A stretch of 64,000 bases of DNA from contig NC_045130.1 of NCBI RefSeq assembly GCF_007655135.1, forward strand, positions 3,162,001 through 3,226,000. Direction: 5' to 3'. The notes below the pieces were generated by a model. That model had not been told where the DNA came from and did no database searches. It saw only the letters and a list, made by a program, of their open reading frames with translations. The translations under genes and the position numbers were made by a program. The DNA is from Punica granatum (taxonomy: Eukaryota; Streptophyta; Magnoliopsida; Myrtales; Lythraceae). This document shows, in pieces, positions 39,090 to 51,300 of the stretch; the stretch's first letter is position 1; every line of letters starts with the position of its first letter.

Positions 39090-40282
39090 GCTAGCCAGCC
39101 ACTCCGGTCTAAGCGAGAAGTCTTGGAACTGTAGGGCTATTTTCTCGATCGAGCTTATCGAGATTTCTATGAGACGAAGAAGTTCGTCCAAAAAAGATTA
39201 ATGTCCGGAAGCTTTTCAAAGACAGATAAGACCTTGACGATGAAGAGAATACAAATGTGTATGTATGTGTGTGTATATATATATATATATTATGATTTTA
39301 ATATTAGTAGTTGCCCGGCAAGTTTATGGGGATTAGGTTTAGAAGAAGGTTAGAAATATTATATGTGAGACTTGCAAATAATTTTGTCTTCATACACGTT
39401 TCTTGGATGTTTGATTAAATCGGGCTGATTAGTGATTAATTTGCTGTAAAAGCGTGCTTTCCAGGAAGCATACCTTCTCTTCTATTGGTCAATTTTGGTT
39501 TTCTTGACCAGCCCGAGCATTGACCAACATATTAACTGAAGAAGCCGAAAATAAATAATGATTTTTCCTACTTATTTTGATGAACATTCTTAACTTATTA
39601 GTTTAGATTAATTAATCATGTTGGGGCGTCGACTTGACATTGACAACGAGAAGGGAGAAGGAGGTCGCTATCCTTTCATTCATATCAATTCAAAAAACTT
39701 ATGAATGTTCGGAAATACTAGAAACAATTATCTACTTTATCTAATTCGAGGCGTACACGCAACAGTTTTTAGATAAAAACTAGGAAGAGTAAAGGAAAAG
39801 GTTTCGACGGACTTTTTGCTCTCGAGATGCAGTTTCGTGCGCTTAATGGCTGAGATTACTGAAGGTGCGGAAAAGAGCAAAGCTGTTGTCGAAATTAGTC
39901 AATTAACTTGACGCAGACAATCATCGGAAAAAAGGCTCCGAACTTTTATTTCACACTGGTGCAGTAATTGAACGATAATAGCAAAAATATGAAATGTTTT
40001 GGGCTGTGAAACTGCTAGCAACAGGAAGACAAGCTTTGCTTGTGTTCGGCCCAAAATTTGAAATATCAATTGAGGATATTCGGCCCATCCTAACTTAATA
40101 AACGGTCCAATTGCCTATAGGCGAATCATTAGTTTCAATGCATCCCGACTAGTGAAAATCATCCACACGGGAAAGCAACATAAATCAATCAATTGGATAT
40201 ACTTTTATGTTCCTTATCCGTCAATTTATACCTCAATTAACAATTTATAGTTAACAAATTATTGATTTTTTTTTCATTAAAA
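39090..40282. other. Intergenic DNA, promoter side of the coiled-coil gene
   Basis: No gene recognised. A GT/TA microsatellite lies at about 39260-39290. The U5 snRNA gene begins just to the right, reading leftwards. Confidence 0.4.
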
Positions 40283-40301
40283 CTCTTCAGACTCAGACTT
40301 G
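40283..40301 (-). terminator. snRNA 3'-box-like element
   Basis: CAAGTCTGAGTCTGAAGAG follows the 3' stem-loop. Plant U-snRNA genes end with a loosely conserved CA-N(3-10)-AGTNNAA box; CA...AGTCTGAA is close but not exact. Confidence 0.5.
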
Positions 40302-40430
40302 CGGAGCCTCCGTCAAGAGACGAAGAGCTCTCCAAAAATTGGCGTATGCCACTATATACGGCGAGCACACGGTATTCTTTAGTAAAAGGCGAAAGAATAA
40401 TTCGCTCTGTGCTCACCGCGTGGCTGCGTG
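40300..40430 (-). ncRNA. U5 spliceosomal snRNA
   Basis: The minus strand contains the invariant U5 loop I, CGCCTTTTACT, closed by ATTCTTT and AAAGAAT (about 40372-40398). Below it GGTGAGCAC pairs with GTGCTCGCC (nine pairs, one G-U), and further out GCCAC can pair with GTGGC. An Sm-protein site, AATTTTTGG, sits at 40332-40340, followed by a 3' stem-loop region at about 40303-40330. A plant USE and TATA lie upstream with pol II-type spacing, and a 3'-box-like sequence follows. U5 aligns the two exons in the spliceosome through loop I. The exact 5' end (40425-40434) and 3' end are not certain. With promoter, Sm site and loop all intact it looks functional. It lies about 1.2 kb upstream of the coiled-coil protein gene on the same strand. 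Confidence 0.9.
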
Positions 40431-40458
40431 GTTTTTGTGCGTTTACCTGGCGATGCTT

Positions 40459-40464
40459 CTTATA
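40459..40464 (-). promoter_or_regulatory. TATA box of the U5 snRNA gene
   Basis: TATAAG on the minus strand, 34 bases downstream of the USE. That spacing is the pol II arrangement of plant U1, U2, U4 and U5 genes; pol III-type U6 and U3 genes have about 10 bases less. Confidence 0.75.
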
Positions 40465-40498
40465 GTTGCTCTCGGAGAGCAGTTTTCTTAGACATCCT

Positions 40499-40509
40499 CG
40501 GTGTGGGAT
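40499..40509 (-). promoter_or_regulatory. Upstream sequence element (USE) of the U5 gene
   Basis: ATCCCACACCG on the minus strand matches the plant snRNA USE consensus RTCCCACATCG at all but one position. It is the binding site of the snRNA-activating complex. Confidence 0.8.
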
Positions 40510-41860
40510 TCCTCCGTCACAACTAGAGGTCACGAGCACATCGCGTGACTTTGCAATTACTATGTTACAGAAATTGTCAGTAGGTGGATTTTTTTTTTCT
40601 TTTGCACGGTCCGCGGATATTCATAAGTCCTATAAATTCTGAGTAATCCAAATTGGAATTAGGTTACCCCACTAAGGGGATGAAAAACTCAAACTGTAAA
40701 TTTTCTCTTACAAAACTCGAACTTCACAACTTACTTAAAAAATAAGATCGGATCACCTAAATTAATTCAGGTTAAGTTTATATTCTTCCATCGGATGAGG
40801 ATGCCACTCTGGCAATTGGAAAGACATAAATAAAAATATTAAATTGAAAATATATAATATGCACGTCCGTATATTCTGTTGGCCTTCCAGATAGTCGAGG
40901 CTTGATGTGATTTTAATTTAATCAACTATCTAAGCCCATTGGAATTCACAGAAATTCCACGATTTTATCCGAAACAGTCTGCCCCAACTTGCTGATGATG
41001 TTGAAATGCCGGAGGATAAAGTCTTACTTCTTGACTTGGAAAAATAAATCATGAAAATTGCCCCCAAAAAAAAGAAAAAAAGAAAGAAGGATGCTCAAAC
41101 TCTGAATACTGATTCAGTTTTCTGGTTTAATTATGACTTGCTTAATTGTACGAATTGTAAAACACTCGGCCAAACAGTGACGGATCGACTCGTAAAGTAA
41201 GTATCAAAATAAACAACGTACATTGTACGTTCCATAAGTAGAAGCCTCATGTCCCCCACCCGTGCCATTGGTCCGGTTCGGTTGGGCCCCTATCCTAAAT
41301 ATAGGGGGCAATCCGAGCGAAGTCGGATGGATTCTCTCGGAACCCATGGAAAATCTCTAACTTATTTAACTGTTATTGCGAATTCCGTGATCGATCGAAC
41401 TAGACGACTGGCAAGATTAATTTATCGACTGGGACGAAACCAATGAGCCGAATCAATTAATAAATTGGGCATAATTGAGGTTACAGGGTTGGCCAATTCA
41501 TTATCTCTCTCTCTCTTTTTTTTTTCTTTTTTCTTTTTGTTTGAATTCCATTTATGAAGGAAAGAAGAGATTAGGCCGATGTTTAAGCAAAGCTTGAATA
41601 TTCAAAAAGGTAAATGACAGAGAGAATCCAACGCCAGCATGCATCATGCAAACCTCAATGGCACTGGCTTTTTTTTTTTTGAACTAAATTAATCTATTGT
41701 GATGTTTTGACTTTAGTTTTTCTAGTGAAAATTTCTGATGGTTTAAATTATTTAATCGACAAGGCTGTAACTCCTTTTCTTTTGATAATCATAGACGACT
41801 TTGCCAATTCATATGCTCAAACGGGATCTTATATATAATTTAAAAAGAAAGATGAGATAT
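40510..41860. other. Intergenic DNA upstream of U5
   Basis: No gene seen. The open frame at 41249-41446 has no domain. CT and poly-T tracts occur at about 41504-41535. Confidence 0.4.
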
Positions 41861-41867
41861 CAATAAT

Positions 41868-42025
41868 GATTGGTTTAAGCGATTCGAGCTTTTTATCCCT
41901 TCAATAATGTCTCTAATTTGAGTATTGTAAATTACGAAAATTATTGATTAAAGAGCTTCCATCTCTTAGGAGGCCGACTTATTTCGAACTGGATTAGTCG
42001 AAACCCTTTAGGTCTTTGGATATCA
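41868..42025 (+). mobile_element. SINE-like repeat, family B (diverged)
   Basis: GGTTTAAGCGATTCGAGC, AATGTCTCTAATTTGAGTATTG, AAGAGCTTCCATCTCTTAGG, GGCCGACTTATTTCGAAC and TGGATTAGTCGAAACCC follow the family-B order. Confidence 0.45.
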
Positions 42026-42940
42026 ATATTAAAAAAAAACAATATAACTTATCGCATCAAATCAAAATATGTGCGCAATAGTTTATTAATAAGTACATTA
42101 TACTAATTAATGAATGTCAACACATATAGGCCAAGTACTATCACAGAGGGCTGCTAAAAAACGTCCAGAAAACCGAACCAAATATCTGGTCTAGTTAGTA
42201 GGCGGTTTATCTTGAAAACTCCGGATGTGATGTGGTTTTCAGTTTTTTAGAGAGAAAAACCGAAAAATAACCAAACAGAACCGGATGTTAAAAATACGTT
42301 GAATTTTTCTTCCTTCGGACCTAAAGCCCCAGTTTATGTATTCAACCCAACCTCACACCCGCTCGCTCGCAATCTCCCACTCAACCTCACCTCTCAAGCT
42401 TCTGCCTCAATCTTTATCATGGAAGGCATTTTATTTTTAATTTAGAATTATAGCTTAGGTATTTTACCTTTTATACGATGTGTTATTCTGTATATTTATT
42501 TTTCTATGGAGTTGAAGGATTATTATTAATGATTGAAGCATTTATCACATCTATGTAAAAGATGAGGTTATGCGGTTCACCAAATTTAAAAAACCCGAAT
42601 CTATGGTTTGGTTTTTATTTTTAAAAATATTATTTGAATACGGATATGGTTCTTAATTTTCATAAAATCATATTCATGATTTGGTTATGGTTTAAGTCAA
42701 AAACCTCATCAAACAGAAACTGAGCACCCCTACTATCAAAGCATTACGGTCCTATCAAAGCATTTTATACGTTTTATCTTAGTGCAGATAAATATGAATT
42801 TATGGGGTTTGATTATAAAACTCTCTCTTATTCGTCGCATAGTTTGCGTCGTCCTAGCTAGCAAACCGAAATGCCCCTTGATTAGTCGAATTTTAATAGA
42901 TATCGGACCATCATATATATAGTTTTTGCTTACCGTTTTA

Positions 42941-42942
<2 letters not shown>

Positions 42943-42975
<33 letters not shown>
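42943..42975. repeat. (AT)n microsatellite
   Basis: An uninterrupted AT run of about 33 bases. The stretch 42030-44960 around it contains no gene I can support. Confidence 0.85.
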
Positions 42976-42978
<3 letters not shown>

Positions 42979-44969
42979 CGGATAATGAGAACACACTTAG
43001 AAATCCCTATACGTAAGGTTGGTCAGTAATTTCAACCCTATGATATCCATATGCATGCATATGATATTAATTATGAAATTGAATTTTGGTACAACCTAAG
43101 CAGGTGGTGCACGGACTAATGATATACGAGGACATTAAAACGACTTTAGGTATGTACACATCATCAAGAAATTTTCCATGATAGAGCTATAGCAACAATG
43201 TCATCCTTTCTCTACACAATATAATATCTTTGAAGTCTCCATCTCTCGTTATTACATATATATTGATTGATATTATTGGCACGTGGACTGGGCCTGATCA
43301 ATCAATTGAATTAAATACTCGTAAAGCTGAATAATTTATATGAATACTATATATCTTATACAAGCTGGATCGATCAGCAAGACGAAAATAATAGTAATAA
43401 AATCAAAGGATCGCACCTACCGAAAAAAAAAAATCAAAAGGTCGCATCCTGATAACAATATGGGCAGCTAACTAATAAGTAATTTGCTATTCTTTTTTTT
43501 TTCTTTACCTAATAAAACATATATAAACTATTTATTAATTTCTTCCTAGAAACTTATATTATGGTGATAGGTATAAATACAACGCTCGTATCGCATGTTA
43601 GCATGGTGACCGGTAAAAACTGCTTCCTCCCTTCCACTAAAAAGGAATTCAATTCCACAATTCAAATCGAGAAAACTTTCCATTCTCTTTGTGAGCACAG
43701 TTGCATATAATAAATTGAGAAATATGCAAACCATAACTGCTCGTTTTCTTTTTCAGTATAATAAGAACATTCTCATTCAATTGTCTGAAATTAATCTCGT
43801 TTATATATCAATTTGGCATTAATTATGGATCGCTTTCCAATGAGTTCTTCACTACTTTTACTTTCTTGTGCCTCGTGTTTATGTTTTTCTCCCTCTCGAA
43901 CTTCAATTTGAAAGTAGCTTTAGATGCTGCTCCAGCGCAGGCACGCATATATATGTAATACATGTGCGTACTATGACCAAACGAGCTAGATTGCGATGAG
44001 AATATTGACCAAGTCAATGTTCTAGAATTGGTCAATGATCAGGCGATATTGCAATAGTAGGGGCAGTCTCATGTTTCTTGAGAACATCGTATCCGCACGG
44101 ACGGCCAGTACAGCCATCAAATAAAACATTTGCATGTATTCTCGCATGCGGACATACTAAGGGACTTAGAAAACTGTAGGAAGATCCGAAGAAACTTTAC
44201 TCTTACACAATCATCTAATTCGTATTTCGATCTTTTGGCTTGAACGTTCCGTAGTTCAAATTTTATAGTGTAATAAGCGAGATCAAATTATTTATCGACT
44301 TATCTAAAAGTTTAATTAAGTCGGTGGAATGTAAAACATGTGCTGTATAGGAATAGGGTCGATGATTTACAGATGAATTGAAACTAGAATTGTTTGCAGT
44401 ACACAAATCAGCCATTTCATCAGCTAGATAAGACAAAGCATTTTTTTAAATCTATTTTTATTACTTATTCCTCTATTTTGGTGGGCGGGCCTATTCAAAA
44501 CCAAGACCGGCTGAGCGGACAATTAAGATTAGCAGCCAAGATTAAGCCATCTGGCATACAATCGTACCAAGAGTTAATGTGAGAAGTCTCACACAAAAAT
44601 CTATCTATATAATGAATAAGAATAACGACGAAAATATTAGAATCCTATGTGGAACGAGAACAAATATTATAATGACATTCCGACCATCTTCTGATCCTAT
44701 CTTCATCACTCTTTATTCGAATCACCATTGAAATCAAACTCAATCCGGCATTAGTTATCTAAAGATCACCATTTTCTCCTCGAGCCCCCTATACCTTTGA
44801 AATGCGAAAATATGTTGGGAGTAAATCGCCAACATGAGTACATTGTTAAAATCGCCATTTGGTCTTGCATACTCCAGTGAAATTCAAGTATTTTCTGTAA
44901 GCAAGGTTGAATGTCATTTTCCCCCTGTTTCCTCCCTTCTAACTTAGTCTGCCAAATGAGAAAAATAAT

Positions 44970-45075
44970 ATAACACAACAGCGCATGCTTCCACCTAGTA
45001 ATTAAAATATTGTAGGTTCAAATTTCAAGATGTAGCTACATACTCGTGCTTCATTATTGACCGTTAGAATTTTTA
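44970..45075 (+). mobile_element. SINE-like repeat, family A (diverged)
   Basis: ACAACAGCGCATGCTTCC, CTAGTAATTA, TGTAGGTTCAAATTTC, then CTCGTGCTTCATTATTGACC follow the family-A order seen at 35181 and 36226. Only a weak match. Confidence 0.35.
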
Positions 45076-45516
45076 TTTTCATTATATTAGACATATTAAC
45101 CTTCCTTGTAAATGGAACTTGGTGTGCAATGCCAATCCAAATAATTAGAAATTCGGGCCAATGCATAGTTATCTTCCATGGAATCGATTGATGCGATTTA
45201 AGTTCATTCATTTAGAATTCTAATCCCAGTCCTCTATCGTATTCCTGCCTATGCCTTCTTGTAGGCTCAACCCGTCTGAATCCATATTATATGCCCACGC
45301 GCACTTCGTCGCGCGTGCTTCACACCTCCTCTTCCTTAATAATCCAACTAGCCTTTTCCATAACAAAGGTTTCATCAGTTCTTACACAAAACTCAGTCTC
45401 TCTTTCTTTTTCTGTTGCTTTTTGCAAATTTTCCTTTGTATTTCCCTTTGCGCAAAATTATAATCATTCAAAAATTCAATCGGAAAAAAAAGCAGGAACA
45501 ATCTTCAGTGCCCCGC

Positions 45517-46999
45517 ATGGGCAATCATAATCATCCTCCTCTGCCCAATCACAGCCGCTCATCACTCCCCAGACCCAATCATGGCCCCACCACCTCACGG
45601 CCTGCTGCTCTCACTCCTCTCCTCCTCCTCCTCCTCCTCCTCCTCCAGCTGCACCCCGCAGCTGGCCAGAACGACGCCGGCACCCCGCCGCCGAACCAGC
45701 AGCCCGGCCCCTACCCCTACGGCCAGAGGTTCAATCCCTCTATGGCCATAATCATGGTGGTCCTGGTCAGCGCCTTTTTCCTCATGGGCTTCCTCTCCGT
45801 CTACATACGGCAGTGCGCCGCCTACCGGTTCCGTGGTGGGGCTTCGGACCAGACTGAAAGGCCGTACCTGTTCGGCCTGGGGGCGGCACGTGGTATCGAC
45901 ACGTCCGTGATAGATAGCTTCCCGACGTTCCAGTACTCCTCCGTCAAAGGGCTGAAGATCGGGAAGGGCTCGCTCGAGTGCGCCGTCTGCTTGAATGAGT
46001 TCGAGGACGACGACGTTCTCCGGTTGCTTCCGAGGTACGATAAATTCTTGGAGGAAAAAAAAAATGAATGAATATATATATATATATTATATATATTATA
46101 TAATAATATACTTTTATGTATATATGTACCAATAGATTGTTTAGTATGGTTTCTTTCTACCATGTCTTTATCTTGTTGAGATTAGAACAAATGATCACTT
46201 TGTTTGTATTTGTAGGTGTAACCATGTGTTTCATTCCAATTGTATCGATGTGTGGTTATCCTCCCACAACACTTGCCCGGTTTGCCGGGACAACCTCTTG
46301 CCGAAACCCGGCGAGAAGTTCGACCCGCCAATCCTTGATGTGGCCGAACCGGAACCGATTGTACCTACCAGTGACATGCCGGACCAAGTGCGCGTTTGTG
46401 TCGAGGACGAACGGGGTACGAACTTGGAGTCACAATTACCATCGCAAGTTGATATCTCATCTCCACCGACCAATAAGAGTAGGCCGCCGCGGTCGAGATC
46501 AACAGGGATGCGATTCGCTAGATTACTGCCATTCCCTCGTTCACACTCAACGGGCCACTCTTGGGTTCAGCCGGGGGAGGATCATGAGCGGTTCACCCTG
46601 CGGTTGCCTGAGGATGTTCGGATTGAGATAATTAGGACTGCAAGCCTGAACCGGGCAAACAGCTGCGCCACGGCCTTTCCTCGTTCAAGGAGTGCGAGGA
46701 CAGGCTATAGGAGGAGCGATAGAAATGGCGGCGGGAGGAGCATACGCGGGAGGAACTACTTCAACTACGAGCGGTTCGATCAGGAAGACCAGGCTGGTCG
46801 GTGGGGTTTCTCAGGGACTCCTCCATTCATCGGGAGGACCCGTTCAGTCCGGTCTGCAAAGGGTGATGATATAGCGATGACCCCACCGCAGTCCAGGCCG
46901 GAGACATTGCCACCAATTAGCCCGCTGTTCATCGGAAAGGACGGCGACGACGATGACCGATCATCTGACAGACTGCAGCCTCCAGATAGTCAAGTTTAG
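45517..46999 (+). CDS. ATL-type RING-H2 E3 ubiquitin ligase, 2 exons
   Basis: Membrane-anchored E3 that passes ubiquitin from an E2 to substrates. Exons 45517-46034 and 46216-46999 (GT-AG) give 433 aa. A signal-like Leu run encoded by CTC repeats (about 34-43) is followed by a Pro/Gln-rich stretch and a transmembrane segment (about 76-96, AIIMVVLVSAFFLMGFLSVYI). The GLD-type motif reads YSSVKGLKIGKGSLECAVCL. The RING-H2 finger is C155-x2-C158, C174-x-H176-x2-H179-x2-C182-x10-C193-x2-C196, with the conserved Trp at 186. The tail contains LPEDVRIEIIR and many Ser/Arg stretches. Overall it resembles the ATL6/ATL31 group, linked in Arabidopsis to defence and carbon/nitrogen balance; the subgroup is inference. 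An intron splitting the RING is unusual, since most ATL genes are intronless. The upstream in-frame ATG at 45415 would add 34 residues without matching the family. Confidence 0.88.
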
Positions 47000-47412
47000 G
47001 ATTTTGACTAGTGCAGAATTTTTTGTAAATTTGTGTACATAGAGTTTTTTTCTTTCTTGTGATTTTATTTATTCTCAATTAGCATTTCCATCTATTTTTC
47101 TTCCAAGTTTATATTTGTATGTTATGATTACATCTTCAGCTTCTTTTCTGGTGAGAAGGCAAGCATCGTTCGGTGCTTGCTGTTGTGATGTAGGAAGAGC
47201 CAAAGGGTCAATCAAATAATTTTTCTTGCCCAAAGAAGAAATTTAATGAGATTTTTTTTTGGTAGATAATTTAATGAGATTTTTTTTTTGTTTTTATATT
47301 GCAGAAGAAGTTGTGGTTTGTCGGGGAACTTCAATAAAAGTCTATTCCTTTACCACTGTTCATTCTAAAATTAGGATTCATTTCTTGTCCCAAATATTTA
47401 TTTGTAGAATAC

Positions 47413-47597
47413 TATTACGGGGTATATCATACATTGCCGAGATTACCGAGATATATTGTATCATGTATATTAACTAACCTTATTAGTTACATACATATTA
47501 GGCAATATAATTTTTTCCTCTTTTTCCTTGTAATCAGTAGTATATGTACACGATCAAGCAATGAATGAAATCAAGCTTTCAGTTCAACAAATTAACA
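47413..47597 (+). repeat. 5' LTR of the copia element
   Basis: Starts TATTACGGGG and ends CAAATTAACA. The LTR starts TA instead of the canonical TG, in both copies. It contains GTATATGTACACGATCAAG, shared with the 3' LTR. Confidence 0.92.
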
Positions 47598-47610
47598 TTG
47601 TATCAGAGCG
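47598..47610 (+). promoter_or_regulatory. Primer binding site (initiator Met-tRNA type)
   Basis: TTGTATCAGAGCG directly follows the 5' LTR and differs from the usual plant TGGTATCAGAGC site at one base. It is complementary to the 3' end of initiator tRNA-Met. Confidence 0.75.
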
Positions 47611-47679
47611 TAAGAATTTTGGGAGAGTGTTACCTTCTCTGGCTTAGGGTTCCTCGATTTGTTGTGAGCGAAGGCAGAG

Positions 47680-48078
47680 ATGGCGAAGGGGCTGGAAACT
47701 TCGGGAAGGGCTTCAGGGGGCGTGGAGGCTGACTTATTCAAAGTGCATGCCTTGATTCTACGTGAAGAAAGGCAGAAGATGGTGGCCTTATCTCATGAGA
47801 GCATGGCGCCGGCTGGGGCAGTCTCTCTGAGCAGAGTAATGGGAAGCAAGATGGAGATACGGGGCAGCGGCGGTAGTTCAAATTACGGAGGACAGGGAGG
47901 AGGTAGAGGAGGAATGAATAAGACCTGTTATCACTGTGGTCGTCCTGGCCACATCAAGGGTTCTTGCTGGTTGCTCCATGGCTTCCCAGCCAACTGGGTG
48001 TCGGGGCAGACGAAGGAGAAAATGCAAGGTGGATCTGCAGGGAGAAAGACAGGAGGAATGGGGATGGTAGGGCAATAG
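47680..48078 (+). pseudogene. Copia gag remnant with zinc knuckle
   Basis: A 132-codon open frame containing CYHCGRPGHIKGSC, a CX2CX4HX4C nucleocapsid knuckle. Upstream the usual capsid part (about 200 residues) is missing: the frame runs from a short N-terminal part straight to a Lys/Arg-rich stretch and the knuckle. It therefore looks like an internal deletion rather than a full gag. Confidence 0.7.
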
Positions 48079-48364
48079 CGAACAGCCTTGGGCCCAGGCC
48101 AATTCGGTGGGCTTCAGGCCCATCAGGCACGACTTGGACAAAGTGGCTCAGGCCCGAGCCCAATCAGTGGATTGCATGTCCAATCCAACTCGGGGCTGAG
48201 GATGTTCGGTGGGCTGCAGGCCCATCAAGCACAATTTGAACATATTATCTCGTCTTTCGGACACGGTGTTTCAGAAACTACTCAATTTTTTGGGTCCAGA
48301 TGATGACAATGTGCATCCAGTCTCTGATAAAAATTTTATTCCAGTAAATTTTGGGCATGATTAG

Positions 48365-51300
48365 ATAATTGATAGCGGAGCTTCTAGGCACATGACGAGA
48401 CGTGCATAGTTATTTGTTGAGTCACGAATACTTACTGATAGGCCAAAGATTCACATACCAAATGGGGAAGTTTCTGATGCTTGCAGAGCTGGACGAATTC
48501 ACATAGGCCCTCTTGTTCTGTCAAATGTTTTACTGGTCCCGGAATTTAATTGCAATCTCATTTCCGCATCCCAATTATCAAAAGATCTAGATTGTTGTGT
48601 GATATTTTACGCCGATTTTTGCTTGATACAGGACCGCACCACGAGGAAGACGATTCGAGTGGGTGAGCTCCAAGGAGGTGTGTATTATCTTCGGCGTGTG
48701 GCTACTCGGGAGCAGGCTAATCGGGTCATTAGTGACGAGACGGATGATTTGTGGCATATGCGACTCGGACATCCATCACGACAAATCAAGTTTAATGGTA
48801 TTAATTTATAATTGAATACAGCTATGAAAAAGGAGTGCGATGTCTGCCTCCGTGCAAAGCAGACTCGGTCAAGTTTTGAAGTAAGTATGAATAAAGCTGT
48901 TTTCCCATTTCAATTGATTCACTGTGACTTATGGGGGCCTTATAAGGTAGCATCTATTTTTGGGGCTCGTTATTTTTTGACGATTGTGGATGATTATAGT
49001 CGTGCCATATGGTTATATTTATTGCGGGAGAAATCTGGGACGCAGCGACATCTTATTAATTTCTGCAAATTGGTGAAGAATCAGTTTAATTGCATTGTGA
49101 AAATAGTGCGAAGTGACAATGGAAAGGAATTTATCTCGCGAGACTTACAGAGTTATTTTTCCATCAAAGGAATCATTCACCAAACATCTTGCACAGACAC
49201 GCCCCAATAGAATGGACACGTCAAGCGGAAGCATAGGCATTTATTAAACGTTGCATGATCGCTACTTTTTCAAGCAGGACTTCCGACTGAATTCTGGGGA
49301 GAATGTGTTACCACGGCGGCACATCTGATCAATGTAACTCCCACATCACTTCTGGGAGGTAAGAGTCCATATGAAGTCTTGTTTGATAGGGCACCGACTT
49401 ATTCTAATTTGAGGGTATTTGGATGCTTATGTTATGCTCATGATAGACCGAGGGACAAGGATAAGTTCAAACCTCGTTCTCGTCGGTGCATATTCGTCGG
49501 TTATCCGTATGGCAAGAAGGGTTGGAGAGTTTACGATCTTGAGAAGAATGAGATATTTGTGACTCGAGATGTTCGGTTTTGCGAGAGGGAGTTTCCATTT
49601 TTACAGATGAATGAAACGGGCAAGAAAGATGCAGGTCAACTTCGTTTCTTTACTAGCACTGAGATGCATGTCGGTCGAATAAGGAGTCAGGGGGAGTCGA
49701 GATTTGAGCATTCGGTTGAAAGAGAAGAAGAAAATGGGCATTCGAATCCTTCAAGCCCGATAGGTATTCAAAGGGAAGTAAATGAGGAGCTATTGATAGA
49801 AGAAATAGAAGGCTCGGATCTTTCTGATAGATCACATGCGGAAGTAGAGACTGCAGAACGAATGTTATGACGTTCTAATCGAGTTAAGTCTGCGCCCAAA
49901 TATTTGAAAGACTTTGAGGTTCGCATTCACACCGCCTTACACACCCCTACCAGTTCACCCACTTCATCGAAATCCTTAGGTATGGTTCATTCTATTCAGC
50001 AATATTTATCGTATTCTGGTGCATCTAATCGATATCTTGCATATGTAAGTGCCTTGGATTCGGAGGTGGAATTTACGTCTTATCAGGATGCAGCGACTAA
50101 TCCATGATGGAGGCAGGCTATGACAGAAGAAATCAAAGCGCTGGAGTCCAATGGGACATGGACTATCGAGTGTTTACCTCTGGGAAAGTGACCAATTGAT
50201 TGCAAATGGGTGTATAAAATCAAGCGTCGAGTCGATGGGAGTATAGAGACATACAAGGCATGACTTGTTGCAAAGGGATTCACTCAGATTGAAGGAGTGG
50301 ACTTCAATGAGACTTTTGCACCCGTGGCAAAATTGGTCACTGTACGATGTCTACTAGTTGTGGCAGTAGCAAAGGGATGAGAGATATATCAGATAGATGT
50401 AAACAATGCATTTCTACATGGAGATCTCGACGAAGAAGTTTATATGCACTTGCCGCATGAATATTCTTCTCGAGGGCAGGGAGCAGTTTGTCGACTTCGA
50501 AAATCACTTTATGGGCTGAGGCAGGCTTCGCACAACTGGTATGCCAAACTTGCAGATTCTCTGAGGCATTATGGATTTCGACAGTCTGGAGCGGATCATT
50601 CATTATTCGTATTTAATCGTGGCAATACTTTCCTTGCGGCCTTGGTATATGTCGATGATATTCTAGTGGTTGGTAATAACCACGAGCAATGCACATGCTT
50701 CAAACGATATCTTGATCGATGTTTTCGTATCAAGGATCTGGGACCAGTGCAGTACTTTCTTGGGATCGAGGTGAGCAAAATGGAATCTGGGCTCTTCTTT
50801 AATCAAAGGAAGTATGTGCTAGACATACTCACGGAATGCGGGATGCTTGGTGCACGGCCATCCCTATTTCCAATGGAGCAACATCATCACTTGTCAGCAG
50901 GATCAGGAGCCCCTTTCAGTGACCCTAGTCAGTATAGGCGGCTAGTTGTTCGTTTGATTTATTTGACGATTACATGACCGGAACTTAGCTATCATGTGCA
51001 TATTTTGTCGCAATTTATACAAGATCCTCGTCAGGACCATTGGGAAGCCGCGATGCGGGTACTTCATTATTTAAAACAATCTCCAGGACAGGGAATTTTT
51101 CTACGGCCAGAGTCATTGGAGCTCGAAGTCTATTGTGACTCAGACTGGCCTAGTTGCCCCATGACACGTCGCTCGATTACATGATATTTTGTTACATTGG
51201 GAGGATGTCCTATTTTCTGGAAGACAAAGAAACAGTCCATGGTGTCCCGTTCTTCAACTGAAGCGGAGTATTGAGCCATGGCAGGAGCGCTCAGTGAGGT

